NCBI GenBank assembly: GCA_035943635.1
Contig: DASZBX010000014.1
Coordinates: 1-64,000, forward strand
From: DASZBX01 sp035943635
Lineage (GTDB): Bacteria > Actinomycetota > Actinomycetes > Streptomycetales > Catenulisporaceae
Length of the DNA stretch: 64,000 bases
Direction: 5' to 3'
Under the pieces are notes generated by a model. The model ran no database searches, was not told where the DNA came from, and was given only the letters and a program-made list of their open reading frames with translations. Made by a program: the position numbers and the translations under genes. Every line of letters starts with the position of its first letter. The stretch's first letter is position 1. Shown in pieces: positions 16,477 to 25,228 of the stretch.

Positions 16477-17115
16477 TCACTGCGGCAGTTTCGCGGACCC
16501 GGAGCCGAACACCGGCAGACCGTTGCCGTCGCCGACGCTGCTGTTGTCGGCGAGGTCGATCACCTGGCGGTTTCCGACCGGAGTGGTCAGGTGGGCCGGG
16601 AACGCGGTGACCCGCAGGAACAGCGGGCACGGGACGGCCTTGGCCGGCGGGATGTGCGCCAGGCCGATGCTGACCGTGCCGGACGTCTCCTGGACGACCA
16701 CGTCGTACTGCCCGCACACGCCGCCGCCGGCCGCCGCGCTCACGTAGACCGTCATCCCGTCGCTGCTCTTGCTCACGCCCTGGAACGCGACCAGGGTGGC
16801 GCCGGCCGGGACCTTGGCGGCCTGGGCCTGCGGCGAGGCGATCGCGCCGCCCTGGCTCGCGGCCGGGCTGGTCGACCCGGCCGGACCGGTCGGCGCGGCG
16901 GTCGGCCCGGCCGTGGCGCTCGCCGAGGCGACCGCGCCGCCGGACCCGGACGAACCGGACGGGGTTCCCGCGGCGTTGGAGCCGTCCGCGCTGGACGAGG
17001 CCGAGGCGCAGCCGGCCAGGCCGACCAGCGCGGCGACCGCGAACGCGCCGGCCCACAGTGGGCGCGCGCCGGTCCGGCCCGGCCGGGCGCCGGCGGATTT
17101 CTGGGGCGAGTACAT
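16477..17115 (-). CDS. Secreted lipoprotein, unknown function
   Basis: 212 residues. The ATG at 17115 has GAAGGGA upstream; the frame is open further but upstream residues look random. A basic N-terminus (SAGARPGRTGARP) is followed by a hydrophobic segment ending in the lipobox LAGC, so the protein should be lipidated and exported. A Ser/Gly/Ala/Pro-rich linker (about 45-110) leads to a C-terminal domain with two cysteines (GVCGQYDVVVQE and AVPCPLF) that could form a disulfide. I do not recognise the domain. It sits between erpA and the desulfurase fusion. Confidence 0.8.
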   Translation of the reverse strand: MYSPQKSAGARPGRTGARPLWAGAFAVAALVGLAGCASASSSADGSNAAGTPSGSSGSGGAVASASATAGPTAAPTGPAGSTSPAASQGGAIASPQAQAAKVPAGATLVAFQGVSKSSDGMTVYVSAAAGGGVCGQYDVVVQETSGTVSIGLAHIPPAKAVPCPLFLRVTAFPAHLTTPVGNRQVIDLADNSSVGDGNGLPVFGSGSAKLPQ

Positions 17116-17320
17116 GTGACGGATCCCTTCGCACTGCCCACGGAGGTGTGGATTCTCAACTTCGATGTGCCGGGCGGGCCCCTGGTTCCCTTCGAAGGCG
17201 AAGATTTTTTCGGGAGCCGCCCGACCTGCGGTAGCGGGCACCGCGCGCGCCGTCGACGTTGTGCCCTGAGCGGCTAGTCTCCCACCCGGCGAGATTCATT
17301 CGTTCCGCTGCTCAGGGTTC

Positions 17321-18907
17321 TCAGTGCTCTCGGCGGATCAGATATGCCACAGCGGTCGCGTCCTTGCCCGCCACGGGTTCGGCGCCCAGATATGTATGGC
17401 CACGCAGTTCGCACCAGACCGGCAGATCCAGCCGGGCCGCAGCGTCGTCGGACCAGACCGCCACGGTCTGGCCGATCTCGACCGCGCTGATCCGCTTGGC
17501 CACCTCGATCACCGGGATCGGGCAGCGGCGGCCCAGCGTGTCCAGGACCAGGGCCGGAACCGGGATCGCGGCCGGATCCGCAGCCGGGCCGGCGACCGCA
17601 GCCGACGCGGAATCAGAGGATTCAGAAGTGGCCGCCGGCGCCGGTACCGCGCGTGAAGCAGCCTCAGCGCCCGACACGACACTAGAGCCTGATGCAGCCT
17701 CAGCACCCGACGACAAGACACCAGAACCCGAAGCAGCCTGCTCCTCCCGAACCGTCGGGGCGAGCGGCGCACCGAGCCGCAAGGACTCGATCAATCCGGG
17801 CAGCACGGCCAGGAACCGGTCGACTTCCTCGTCCGTGGCCCGCCACGGCAGGGAGACCCGGATGTTGCCCTGCGAGGGCGCGCCCATCGCCTCCAGGACA
17901 TGACTCGGCGTCATCGTCGAAGCCGTGCAGGACGATCCGGACGACACCGCGAACCCGGCCTTGTCCAACTCGGTGAGCAGCGCCTCGCCGGAGACGAACC
18001 AGCTGGAGAAGGTCACCAGATGCGGGAGCCGGTCGACCGGGTCGCCGACCACCTGCACATCCGGGATCAGCGCCGCGAACGCCCGGATCCGGTCGGTCTG
18101 CGCGCGCTGCCGGGCCGCGACCTCACCGCGTTCGGCCGCCCGGGCCCGCAGCGCGGCCGCCGCGGCCAGCGCGCCCGGCACGTTCACCGGCCCGGGCACC
18201 CGGCCGCGTTCGCGCTCGTCCTCCGGATTGGCCGCGGCGAACCGGGTGCCCCGGCGCACCGCCAGCAGGCCGATCCCGGCCGGGCCGCCCCACTTGCGGG
18301 CCGAGCCGCACAGCACCGACCAGTGCTCCGGCAGATCCGCCCGGCCCAGCGAGGCGGCCGCGTCCACCAGCAGCGGCACGCCCGCCTCCACGCACAACGC
18401 CCACGCCTCCCCGACCGGCTGGACCGTGCCGACCTCGTGGTTCGCCGACTGCACGCAGGCCAGGGCGACCGGGCCCGCGGCCAGTGCGGCGGCCAGCGTG
18501 CCGATTTCCAGGGCGCCGAGCCGGGACACCCCGAGCAGCAACGGACCCCGCTCCGGGGCGGCGAACTGCGCGGCGTGCAGCACAGAGGAGTGCTCCACCG
18601 CCGTCGCCGCGATCCGCCCGCCGGTCCTGGCCCGCGCCCGGGCCACGCCCAGCACCCCCGCGTGCACCGCCGCCGTCCCGGACGAGGTGAACGCCACCTC
18701 GTCCGGCCGCGCGCCTACCACCTCGGCCACCGCCTCGCGCGCGGCGTCCAACACCAGCCGCGCGCGCCGGCCGGCATGGTACAACCGGTCCGGGTCGGCC
18801 CAGCCGTCCTCGAGCGCGGCCAGATAGGCTTCCCGGGCCACCGGGTCCATCGGTTCCCCGGCCGCCGCGTCCAGGAACACCGGGTCCGGAAAGAGTGCGG
18901 AGCTCAT
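17321..18907 (-). CDS. Cysteine desulfurase-TusA fusion
   Basis: 528 residues. Residues 1-385 are a class V PLP aminotransferase-fold cysteine desulfurase. SSGTAAVHAG and VEHSSVL are the cofactor loops, SARKWGGPAGIG holds the PLP lysine, and SSGSSCTAS is the mobile-cysteine loop. A Ser/Ala-rich linker (about 385-445) joins a C-terminal TusA domain with RRCPIPVIEVAK (the CPxP motif). Persulfide made by the first domain could pass directly to the TusA cysteine for tRNA thiolation or other sulfur transfer. Such fusions occur in Streptomyces from memory. The ATG at 18907 is chosen by homology. Divergent from ctaC. Confidence 0.92.
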   Translation of the reverse strand: MSSALFPDPVFLDAAAGEPMDPVAREAYLAALEDGWADPDRLYHAGRRARLVLDAAREAVAEVVGARPDEVAFTSSGTAAVHAGVLGVARARARTGGRIAATAVEHSSVLHAAQFAAPERGPLLLGVSRLGALEIGTLAAALAAGPVALACVQSANHEVGTVQPVGEAWALCVEAGVPLLVDAAASLGRADLPEHWSVLCGSARKWGGPAGIGLLAVRRGTRFAAANPEDERERGRVPGPVNVPGALAAAAALRARAAERGEVAARQRAQTDRIRAFAALIPDVQVVGDPVDRLPHLVTFSSWFVSGEALLTELDKAGFAVSSGSSCTASTMTPSHVLEAMGAPSQGNIRVSLPWRATDEEVDRFLAVLPGLIESLRLGAPLAPTVREEQAASGSGVLSSGAEAASGSSVVSGAEAASRAVPAPAATSESSDSASAAVAGPAADPAAIPVPALVLDTLGRRCPIPVIEVAKRISAVEIGQTVAVWSDDAAARLDLPVWCELRGHTYLGAEPVAGKDATAVAYLIRREH

Positions 18908-19225
18908 ACCGCAGAGCCTGCCACACCGCGGCCCGCCCGCGGCCGCCCGCCCGCCGCGGGCGGCGCCCGAATAATCAGAACTGAACCTCTTCACCCGATC
19001 TGACCATTGATTAGCCCGTATGAATGAGCTCTCGCCACGGCCCTTCGCCACCGGGGGTACCTGGTCGCGAGAGGCTGGAGGGCCTGGAGTAGGGTTTGCC
19101 CGCAGAACGGCAATCCCTGCCCGCGCTGCGCGGGCGATGTGACCGGCGGTCAGGTCAGGCGCACGTCCGCCGGGCCCGGCCACCGGGCTGCCGCAAGAGC
19201 AGGACGAGACTTCGGGAAGGGTACG
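18908..19225. other. Divergent intergenic region, desulfurase / ctaC
   Basis: 318 bp. The desulfurase-proximal half contains an A/T-richer stretch (18967-19025) likely to hold promoters. TAGGGT at 19090-19095 is a possible -10 for ctaC, without a clear -35. No gene is supported. Confidence 0.4.
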
Positions 19226-20182
19226 TTGAGTCAGTTAGGCTCCGAACGCAGGCCGCGCCCATCGGGCGTGCGAGCCGGTGCGTCAAGAAAGCGGCGTCTG
19301 ATCGCCCGTACGGCGCTGGCCGGTGTCGTCCTGGTGGCGGCGTCCGGTTGCACCAATTCCTGGACCCGGCTGGGCTTTCCCAAGCCGGTGACCACCGAAG
19401 GCCCGACCATCCTGCGGCTTTGGCAGGGATCGTGGATCGCCGCGCTCGCGGTGGGCGCGCTGGTCTGGGGCCTGATTCTGTGGAGCTGCTTCTTCCACCG
19501 GCGCTCGCGCCACGGTATCGAGGTGCCCCCGCAGACCCGTTACAACCTCCCGCTCGAGATCCTCTACACGTTCGTGCCGATGGTGATGGTGGGAGTCCTC
19601 TTCTACTTCACCGCGCGCGACGAGTCGTCCCTGCTGGCGATCAACAACACCCAGTCGACCAGCATCAACGTGGTCGGCCGGCAGTGGAGCTGGTCGTTCA
19701 ACTACAACTACGACGCGGCCACCGGGCAGGCCTTCCCGCAGGGCGGCCCGGCCGTCTACAACGCGGGCACCCCGGCCCAGCCCCCGGTGCTCTACCTCCC
19801 GGTGGGCGAGGAGGTCAAGTTCACCCTGACCTCCCCGGACGTGATCCACTCGTTCTGGATCCCGGCGTTCCTGTTCAAGCTGGACGTGGTCCCCGGCCGG
19901 GTCAACCAGTTCGAGCTGACCCCGACCCAGCTCGGCGTCTACCAGGGTGAGTGCGCCGAACTGTGCGGCGTGGACCACTCCCGGATGCTGTTCACGGTCG
20001 ACGTGGTCACCCCGGCGCAGTACCAGGCCGAGCTGCAGAAGATGAAGGACGCGGGCGACACCGGCCAGCTGCCCATCGGCTGCGGTCCCACCGCCGGCGC
20101 CGGCGAGGACGGCATCCCGTGCCGGGTCGGTCCGATGGACGGAATCGGCGGCAAGAACGCGACAGGAGGGGTGGCCTCGTGA
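19226..20182 (+). CDS. ctaC: Cytochrome c oxidase subunit II
   Basis: 318 residues. Subunit II of the aa3 oxidase carries the CuA centre that receives electrons from the bc complex. A basic leader is followed by a lipoprotein-type signal ending VAASGC, two membrane helices (around 65-85 and 110-130), and the CuA ligands in VIHSFWIP and the CAELCGVDHSRM motif. The start is a TTG at 19226 with GGGAAGG 6 nt upstream. The frame stays open upstream, but without homology. It overlaps ctaD by a GTGA tetranucleotide. Confidence 0.93.
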   Translation: MSQLGSERRPRPSGVRAGASRKRRLIARTALAGVVLVAASGCTNSWTRLGFPKPVTTEGPTILRLWQGSWIAALAVGALVWGLILWSCFFHRRSRHGIEVPPQTRYNLPLEILYTFVPMVMVGVLFYFTARDESSLLAINNTQSTSINVVGRQWSWSFNYNYDAATGQAFPQGGPAVYNAGTPAQPPVLYLPVGEEVKFTLTSPDVIHSFWIPAFLFKLDVVPGRVNQFELTPTQLGVYQGECAELCGVDHSRMLFTVDVVTPAQYQAELQKMKDAGDTGQLPIGCGPTAGAGEDGIPCRVGPMDGIGGKNATGGVAS

Positions 20183-21939
20183 CCACCGTGAACGACCCGG
20201 CGGTCGTCGGAGCGGCCCCCGCCGCCCGGCCGGCCGCGTCCGCCTACGGCCGCAGCGCGCCCGGCTCCGTGGTGATCAAGTGGATCACCTCGACCGACCA
20301 CAAGGTCATCGGGTACCTGTACCTGATCACCTCGTGCGTGTTCTTCGGCCTCGGCGGACTGCTCGCCCTGCTGATCCGGACCGAGCTGGCCCGCCCGGGC
20401 CTGCAGATCCTGACCCCGGAGCAGTTCAACCAGGCGTTCACCATGCACGGCACGATCATGCTGCTGATGTTCGCCACCCCGCTGTTCGCCGGCTTCGCCA
20501 ACGCGATCATGCCGCTGCAGATCGGCGCCCCGGACGTGGCCTTCCCGCGGCTGAACGCGCTGGCCTACTGGCTGTTCCTGTTCGGCTCGATCATCGCGGT
20601 CAGCGGCTTCCTGACCCCGCAGGGCGCGGCCGACTTCGGCTGGTTCGCCTACTCGCCGCTGTCCAACGCGATCCACTCCCCGGGCATCGGCGGCGACCTG
20701 TGGATCATGGGCCTGGCCCTGTCCGGCTTCGGCACGATCCTGGGCTCGGTCAACTTCGTCACCACGATCATCACCATGCGGATGCCCGGCATGACGATGT
20801 TCCGGATGCCGATCTTCGTCTGGAACACCCTGCTGACCTCCGTGCTCGTGCTGATGGCGTTCCCGGTGCTGGCCGCCGCGCTGTTCGCCCTGGAGGTGGA
20901 CCGCCGGCTCGGCGCGCACATCTTCGACGCCAACAACGGCGGCGCGATCCTGTGGCAGCACCTGTTCTGGTTCTTCGGCCACCCCGAGGTGTACATCGTG
21001 GCGCTGCCGTTCTTCGGCATCGTCTCCGAGGTGCTCCCGGTGTTCAGCCGCAAGCCGATCTTCGGCTACTCGGGCCTGGTCTTCGCCACCCTGAGCATCG
21101 CCGGCCTGTCGGTCACCGTGTGGGCGCACCACATGTTCACCACCGGCGCGGTCATGCTGCCGTTCTTCGCCTTCATGACCTACCTGATCGCGGTGCCCAC
21201 CGGGGTGAAGTTCTTCAACTGGGTCGGCACGATGTGGCGCGGTTCGCTGAGTTTCGACACACCCCTGCTCTGGTCGGTGGGCTTCCTGGTCACCTTCCTG
21301 TTCGGCGGGCTGACCGGCGTCATGCTGGCCTCCCCGCCGATCGACTTCGCGGTCCAGGACTCCTACTTCGTGGTCGCGCACTTCCACTACGTGCTGTTCG
21401 GCACGGTGGTCTTCGCGATGTTCGCCGGGTTCTACTTCTGGTGGCCCAAGTGGACCGGGAAGATGCTCGACGAACGCCTGGGCAAGGTGCACTTCTGGAC
21501 CCTGTTCATCGGGTTCCACACCACCTTCCTGGTCCAGCACTGGCTCGGCGCGGAGGGCATGCCTAGGCGTTACGCCGACTACCTGGCCTCCAACGGCTGG
21601 ACCACGCTGAACACGATCTCCACGATCGGCTCGTACCTGCTGGCCCTGTCGATGTTCCCCTTCCTGTACAACGTGTACAAGACGGCGAAGTCCGGCAAGC
21701 GGGTCACCGTGGACGACCCGTGGGGCTGGGGCCGTTCGCTCGAATGGGCGACCTCCTGCCCGCCGCCGCGGCACAACTTCACCTCGCTGCCCCGGGTCCG
21801 CTCGGAGTCCCCGGCCTTCGACCTGCACCACCCCGAGGTGGCGCTGATGGAGATCGAGAACGGCGAGCGCGGGCACGGAGCGAAGAAGTCACTCGCCCGG
21901 GAGCGGGCCGAGATCCGGAAGGCGGAGGGCGACCGATGA
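20179..21939 (+). CDS. ctaD: Cytochrome c oxidase subunit I
   Basis: 586 residues with 12 membrane helices. It is the catalytic subunit of aa3 oxidase, reducing O2 to water with proton pumping. Metal ligands are visible: MHGTIML (heme a), FFGHPEVYI (CuB His with cross-linked Tyr), VWAHHMFTTG (two CuB His) and VAHFHYVLFG (heme a3 and a). The GTG at 20179 overlaps the ctaC stop. AGGAGGGG lies about 10 nt upstream. The stop overlaps the ctaF start (ATGA). The hydrophilic C-terminal tail of about 70 residues is typical of actinobacteria. Confidence 0.96.
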   Translation: MTTVNDPAVVGAAPAARPAASAYGRSAPGSVVIKWITSTDHKVIGYLYLITSCVFFGLGGLLALLIRTELARPGLQILTPEQFNQAFTMHGTIMLLMFATPLFAGFANAIMPLQIGAPDVAFPRLNALAYWLFLFGSIIAVSGFLTPQGAADFGWFAYSPLSNAIHSPGIGGDLWIMGLALSGFGTILGSVNFVTTIITMRMPGMTMFRMPIFVWNTLLTSVLVLMAFPVLAAALFALEVDRRLGAHIFDANNGGAILWQHLFWFFGHPEVYIVALPFFGIVSEVLPVFSRKPIFGYSGLVFATLSIAGLSVTVWAHHMFTTGAVMLPFFAFMTYLIAVPTGVKFFNWVGTMWRGSLSFDTPLLWSVGFLVTFLFGGLTGVMLASPPIDFAVQDSYFVVAHFHYVLFGTVVFAMFAGFYFWWPKWTGKMLDERLGKVHFWTLFIGFHTTFLVQHWLGAEGMPRRYADYLASNGWTTLNTISTIGSYLLALSMFPFLYNVYKTAKSGKRVTVDDPWGWGRSLEWATSCPPPRHNFTSLPRVRSESPAFDLHHPEVALMEIENGERGHGAKKSLARERAEIRKAEGDR

Positions 21940-22334
21940 AGGCCACCTCGAAGATGTTCGCGGGCATCGCGGTGTTCCTGTTCGCGGACGTGATCGTCTA
22001 CTGGATCATGTCGCACGACCCGACCGGGACCGCGGCGCTGGTCATGGCGCTCGGCCTGTGCGGCATGATCGCCTTCTACCTGATGTTCACCGCGCGCCGG
22101 ATCGGCGTGGGCCCGGACGACCGGGACGACGCCGAGCCGGCCGAGGGCTCGGGCGAGCAGGGCTTCTTCTCCCCGCACTCCTGGTGGCCGATCGTGCTGG
22201 CCGGCGCCGGCGCGTTCACCTTCCTGGGCATCGCGGTCGGGTTCTGGCTGGTCTTCTTCGCCGTGCCGTTCCTGGTGTTCGCCGTGTACGGCCTGCTGTT
22301 CGAGTACTACCGGGGCGAGAACAAGCATTACTGA
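21936..22334 (+). CDS. ctaF: Cytochrome c oxidase subunit IV
   Basis: 132 residues with four membrane helices in two pairs separated by an acidic loop (VGPDDRDDAEPAEG). This is the actinobacterial subunit IV that stabilises the aa3 oxidase. It ends LLFEYYRGENKHY, a family-typical tail. The ATG at 21936 overlaps the ctaD stop, so ctaC-ctaD-ctaF is one translationally coupled operon. A strong terminator follows 43 bp after the stop. Confidence 0.93.
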   Translation: MKATSKMFAGIAVFLFADVIVYWIMSHDPTGTAALVMALGLCGMIAFYLMFTARRIGVGPDDRDDAEPAEGSGEQGFFSPHSWWPIVLAGAGAFTFLGIAVGFWLVFFAVPFLVFAVYGLLFEYYRGENKHY

Positions 22335-22376
22335 ACCCACTATGCAGGGCCGGTACTGACTGTGTAACAACTCCCT

Positions 22377-22415
22377 ACCAGGGGCTGGAGCGGGCTTCTC
22401 GCTCCAGCCCCTGGT
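22377..22415 (+). terminator. Terminator after ctaC-ctaD-ctaF
   Basis: Perfect 16-bp arms (ACCAGGGGCTGGAGCG and complement) with a 7-nt loop. It separates the oxidase operon from the L,D-transpeptidase gene. Confidence 0.85.
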
Positions 22416-22465
22416 CCGTATCCTGATCCGCGTTGGGACTCGTCGATGGGAGGAGACGGCTCAAG

Positions 22466-23764
22466 ATGGCGCAGTTGTCAGGGATGACCCGGCGGCGGGC
22501 GATCCTCGGGGCGGCGATGGCCGCACCGGTGTTCACCGCCTTGGTCGCGGGGTTCGCGGCGGCCGGGAGCGCGGCGGCCAGTGTGGTGGCGGGGGCCGGG
22601 GCGAAGGTCGGGACCGGGGGCGGTCCGACCAAGGGCGCGGCGGCCACGCCGAGCGCCACCCCGACGCCGGTGCACTACCCGCCGGCCTCGGTGAACCTGG
22701 TGCCGGCCGACGGCGCGGCGAACGTGGACCCGTCAATCCCGGTGACGGTGACCGCGGCGAACGGGACGGTCACCAGCGTGCAGCTGAGCGGCGGCAGCGC
22801 GGGCGACGAGACCAGCGGCACGATGGCCGCGGCGAACACGACCTGGACCTCGAACGGCACGCTCGACATAGACACCAGCTACCAGCTCCAGGTGCAGGTC
22901 CTGGGCAAGGACGGCAAGACCGTCACGGCCACCTCGTCGTTCAGCACCCTCAAGCCCTCCTCCTCGCTCGGCGTGGACTCCATGTGGCCGGACGACGGCT
23001 CCACGGTCGGGGTCGGCCAGCCGATCCGGATCCGGTTCAACAACAGCGTCTCGCCGGAGTACCGGGCCGGCGTGGAGAAGGCCTGCGTGGTCACCACCAC
23101 CCCGGCCGTCGCGGGCGCCTGGTACTGGGCCGACGACGACATGATGGACTGGCGGCCGAACGACTTCTGGGCGGTCAACACCAAGGTCTCGGTGGCGCTG
23201 AACCTGGAGGGCGTGCGGTCCGGGTCCAGCCGGTTCGGCGTGAAGAACCACTCGCTGGCGTTCACCGTCCGGGACACCGACCTGCGGCTGGTCGTCGACG
23301 CCAAGGCCTTCCGGGCCACCTGCTACGCCGACGGCTCGGACATCCGCAGCTGGCCGATCGACACCGGCAAGCCGGGGGAGACCTTCGTCACCTGGCAGGG
23401 CACCTTCTCCGTGCTGGGCAAGGGCAACCCGGTGGAGATGAAGGGCAACTACGGCCCGGGCGACACCTACGACGACGAGGTGGCCTGGGCCACCCAGATC
23501 ACCTACTCGGGCACCTACGTGCACGCCGCGCCCTGGGACGGCGGGATCGGGCACGCCAACGACGACTCGCACGGCTGCATCCACTGCCGCACCGGGGACG
23601 CCGAGTGGTTCTACGACCAGGCGCACGTCGGCGACGTGGTCCAGGTGACCGGCACGAACAAGACGGTCGCGGTCACCAACGGGTTGTGCGACTGGACGCT
23701 GCCCTGGGCCCAGTGGCTGGCCGGCTCGGCCTACGGGGCCACGATGAACGGCACGCCGGTCTGA
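22466..23764 (+). CDS. L,D-transpeptidase (YkuD domain)
   Basis: 432 residues, exported. It makes 3-3 cross-links in peptidoglycan or attaches proteins to it. The N-terminus has TRRRAIL followed by a hydrophobic stretch, so export by Tat or Sec is possible. Two Ig-like domains (about 70-165 and 170-275) precede the YkuD catalytic domain. The catalytic block reads HANDDSHGCIHCRTGDAEWF, with the active-site Cys in SHGC. The usual Arg/Asn two residues after that Cys is His, followed by a second Cys. The ATG at 22466 has GGGAGGAGA 9 nt upstream. From memory, LDTs of this Ig-YkuD layout occur across actinobacteria. Confidence 0.92.
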   Translation: MAQLSGMTRRRAILGAAMAAPVFTALVAGFAAAGSAAASVVAGAGAKVGTGGGPTKGAAATPSATPTPVHYPPASVNLVPADGAANVDPSIPVTVTAANGTVTSVQLSGGSAGDETSGTMAAANTTWTSNGTLDIDTSYQLQVQVLGKDGKTVTATSSFSTLKPSSSLGVDSMWPDDGSTVGVGQPIRIRFNNSVSPEYRAGVEKACVVTTTPAVAGAWYWADDDMMDWRPNDFWAVNTKVSVALNLEGVRSGSSRFGVKNHSLAFTVRDTDLRLVVDAKAFRATCYADGSDIRSWPIDTGKPGETFVTWQGTFSVLGKGNPVEMKGNYGPGDTYDDEVAWATQITYSGTYVHAAPWDGGIGHANDDSHGCIHCRTGDAEWFYDQAHVGDVVQVTGTNKTVAVTNGLCDWTLPWAQWLAGSAYGATMNGTPV

Positions 23765-23807
23765 CCCGGACCCGGGTTCCCGCCGGAAGAGACAGCAGAC
23801 AGAGCGG

Positions 23808-23851
23808 AAAGCCCGCCGCGGCGGCCCCTCCAGGGCCGTGCGGCGGGCTTT
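23808..23851. terminator. Bidirectional terminator, LDT / trpD
   Basis: AAAGCCCGCCGC pairs perfectly with GCGGCGGGCTTT, and the inner bases pair further. The A-run and T-run flank the stem on both sides, so it can serve both convergent genes. Confidence 0.85.
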
Positions 23852-23885
23852 GCCCGTAAGTCGGCATCCTTGCCGGCGGCGCCGG

Positions 23886-24950
23886 TCAGCGGGCCGTGGC
23901 GGCCACCCAGCGCTCCAGCACGTCCGCGGCCGCGCCGGAGTCGATCGCGGCCTCGGCCCGGGCGATCCCGGCGGCCAGCCGCTCGGCCAGCGGCGGCAGG
24001 GTGCCCGGGGCCAGCCCCAGCCCGTCCAGCGCGGCCAGGGCCGCCCCGGTCGACAGCAGCACCGCGTCCCGGACCGCGCCGGTCGCGCCGCCCAGCAGCT
24101 TGCGGGCCACCTCGGCGTTGAACGCCGCGTCCGCGCCGCGCAGCTCCTCGATCGGGGACAGCTTGATGCCCACCGAGCCCGGGTCGAACGTCTCCTCGAC
24201 CACCGTCCCGCCGTGCGCGGTCCAGACCGTGGAGGTCCCGGTCACGGTCAGCTCGTCCAGCCCGTCGTCGCCCCGGAACACCAGCGCGGACACCCCGCGC
24301 CGGGCCAGCACGCCGGCCAGCACCGGGGCCATCCGGCGGTCGGCCACGCCCACCGCCTGGGCCTGCGGCCGGGCCGGGTTGGTCAGCGGGCCGAGCACGT
24401 TGAACGAGGTCGGCACGCCCAGTTCCTTGCGCGCGGTCGAGGTGTGCCGGAACGCCGGGTGGAACACCGTGGCGAAGCAGAAGGTGATCCCGGCCTCCAT
24501 CGCCACCTCGGCCACCCGCTCGATCGACAGGTCCAGCCGCACCCCGAGCTGTTCGAGCACGTCGGCCGCACCGGAGGCGGAGGACGCGGCCCGGTTGCCG
24601 TGCTTGACCACCCGGGCGCCCGCGCCGGCCGCCACGATCGCCGACATGGTCGAGATGTTCACCGTCCGGGCCTGGTCGCCCCCGGTGCCCACCACGTCCA
24701 GGATCGGCCCGGGCACGTGGCACGGCCCGGCGTGGGCGAGCATCGCCGCGGCCAGGCCCTCGACCTCCGCCACGGTCTCGCCCTTGGCTCGCAGCGCCAC
24801 CGCGAAGCCGGCGATCTGCACGTCCGTGGCCCCGCCCGACATCACCTGGTTCATCGCCCAGGAGGTGGCCGCGGCGGACAGGGACTCGCCGCGGATCAGG
24901 CCCCCCAGGACGAAGGGCCAGGAGAACGACTCCTCCGTTGCCACCGTCAT
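23886..24950 (-). CDS. trpD: Anthranilate phosphoribosyltransferase
   Basis: 354 residues. TrpD transfers phosphoribosyl from PRPP to anthranilate in tryptophan synthesis. Motifs are VGTGGDQARTVNIST (PRPP loop), VKHGNRAASSASGAADVLEQLG and FNVLGPLTNPARP. The ATG at 24950 has GGAGGG about 9 nt upstream. As in other actinobacteria it is separate from other trp genes and lies beside the oxidase/bc1 cluster. A TAGCCT box at the edge of repeat copy C, 57 nt upstream, may be its -10. Confidence 0.95.
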   Translation of the reverse strand: MTVATEESFSWPFVLGGLIRGESLSAAATSWAMNQVMSGGATDVQIAGFAVALRAKGETVAEVEGLAAAMLAHAGPCHVPGPILDVVGTGGDQARTVNISTMSAIVAAGAGARVVKHGNRAASSASGAADVLEQLGVRLDLSIERVAEVAMEAGITFCFATVFHPAFRHTSTARKELGVPTSFNVLGPLTNPARPQAQAVGVADRRMAPVLAGVLARRGVSALVFRGDDGLDELTVTGTSTVWTAHGGTVVEETFDPGSVGIKLSPIEELRGADAAFNAEVARKLLGGATGAVRDAVLLSTGAALAALDGLGLAPGTLPPLAERLAAGIARAEAAIDSGAAADVLERWVAATAR

Positions 24951-25007
24951 CGTTCCAGGCCCTCCTTCCGCTTCGTCGAATACCGGATCCGCTCCGGCGC
25001 AGGGGTC

Positions 25008-25013
25008 AGGCTA
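25008..25013 (-). promoter_or_regulatory. Candidate -10 of trpD at repeat edge
   Basis: TAGCCT read on the minus strand, about 57 nt before the trpD ATG. Its TA is the terminal TA of repeat copy C. The -35 region would fall within the repeat's terminal arm. Confidence 0.4.
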
Positions 25014-25228
25014 GCCGAGTAATTCCGAACTCTGGCGCCCAGGGTGAGTTGCCGGGTGGCACATCGGGGTGTAGGTGGTGAGTGTGCACGGCGAAACGGC
25101 TCAGCGGCAAGTCTGGGCGTGCGCCGGGGCCGACCGCATACTCGTTTCGTCTGTGGTCGGCCCCGGCGTGCGGCCAGGCGCCGCCGATCAGGCGTTTCGC
25201 CGCGCCAGAGTTCGGAATTACTCGGCCA
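25012..25228 (+). repeat. Inverted-repeat element, copy C (full length, 217 bp)
   Basis: The terminal arm TAGCCGAGTAATTCC... at 25012 is matched by the complementary arm ending at 25228 (26 of 27 positions). The inside has the same plan as copies D and E: a left spacer, then a long imperfect inverted repeat from GGCGAAAC to GTTTCGCC. The central stem here is GCCGGGGCCGACC / GGTCGGCCCCGGC, a perfect 13-bp pair. The right arm overlaps the last codons and stop of the receiver gene. No coding potential. Confidence 0.92.

Noticed and set aside
25012..25228. Element copy C as a small ORF or gene
   Set aside because: Frames across the copies are not conserved between C, D and E, whereas base pairing is.
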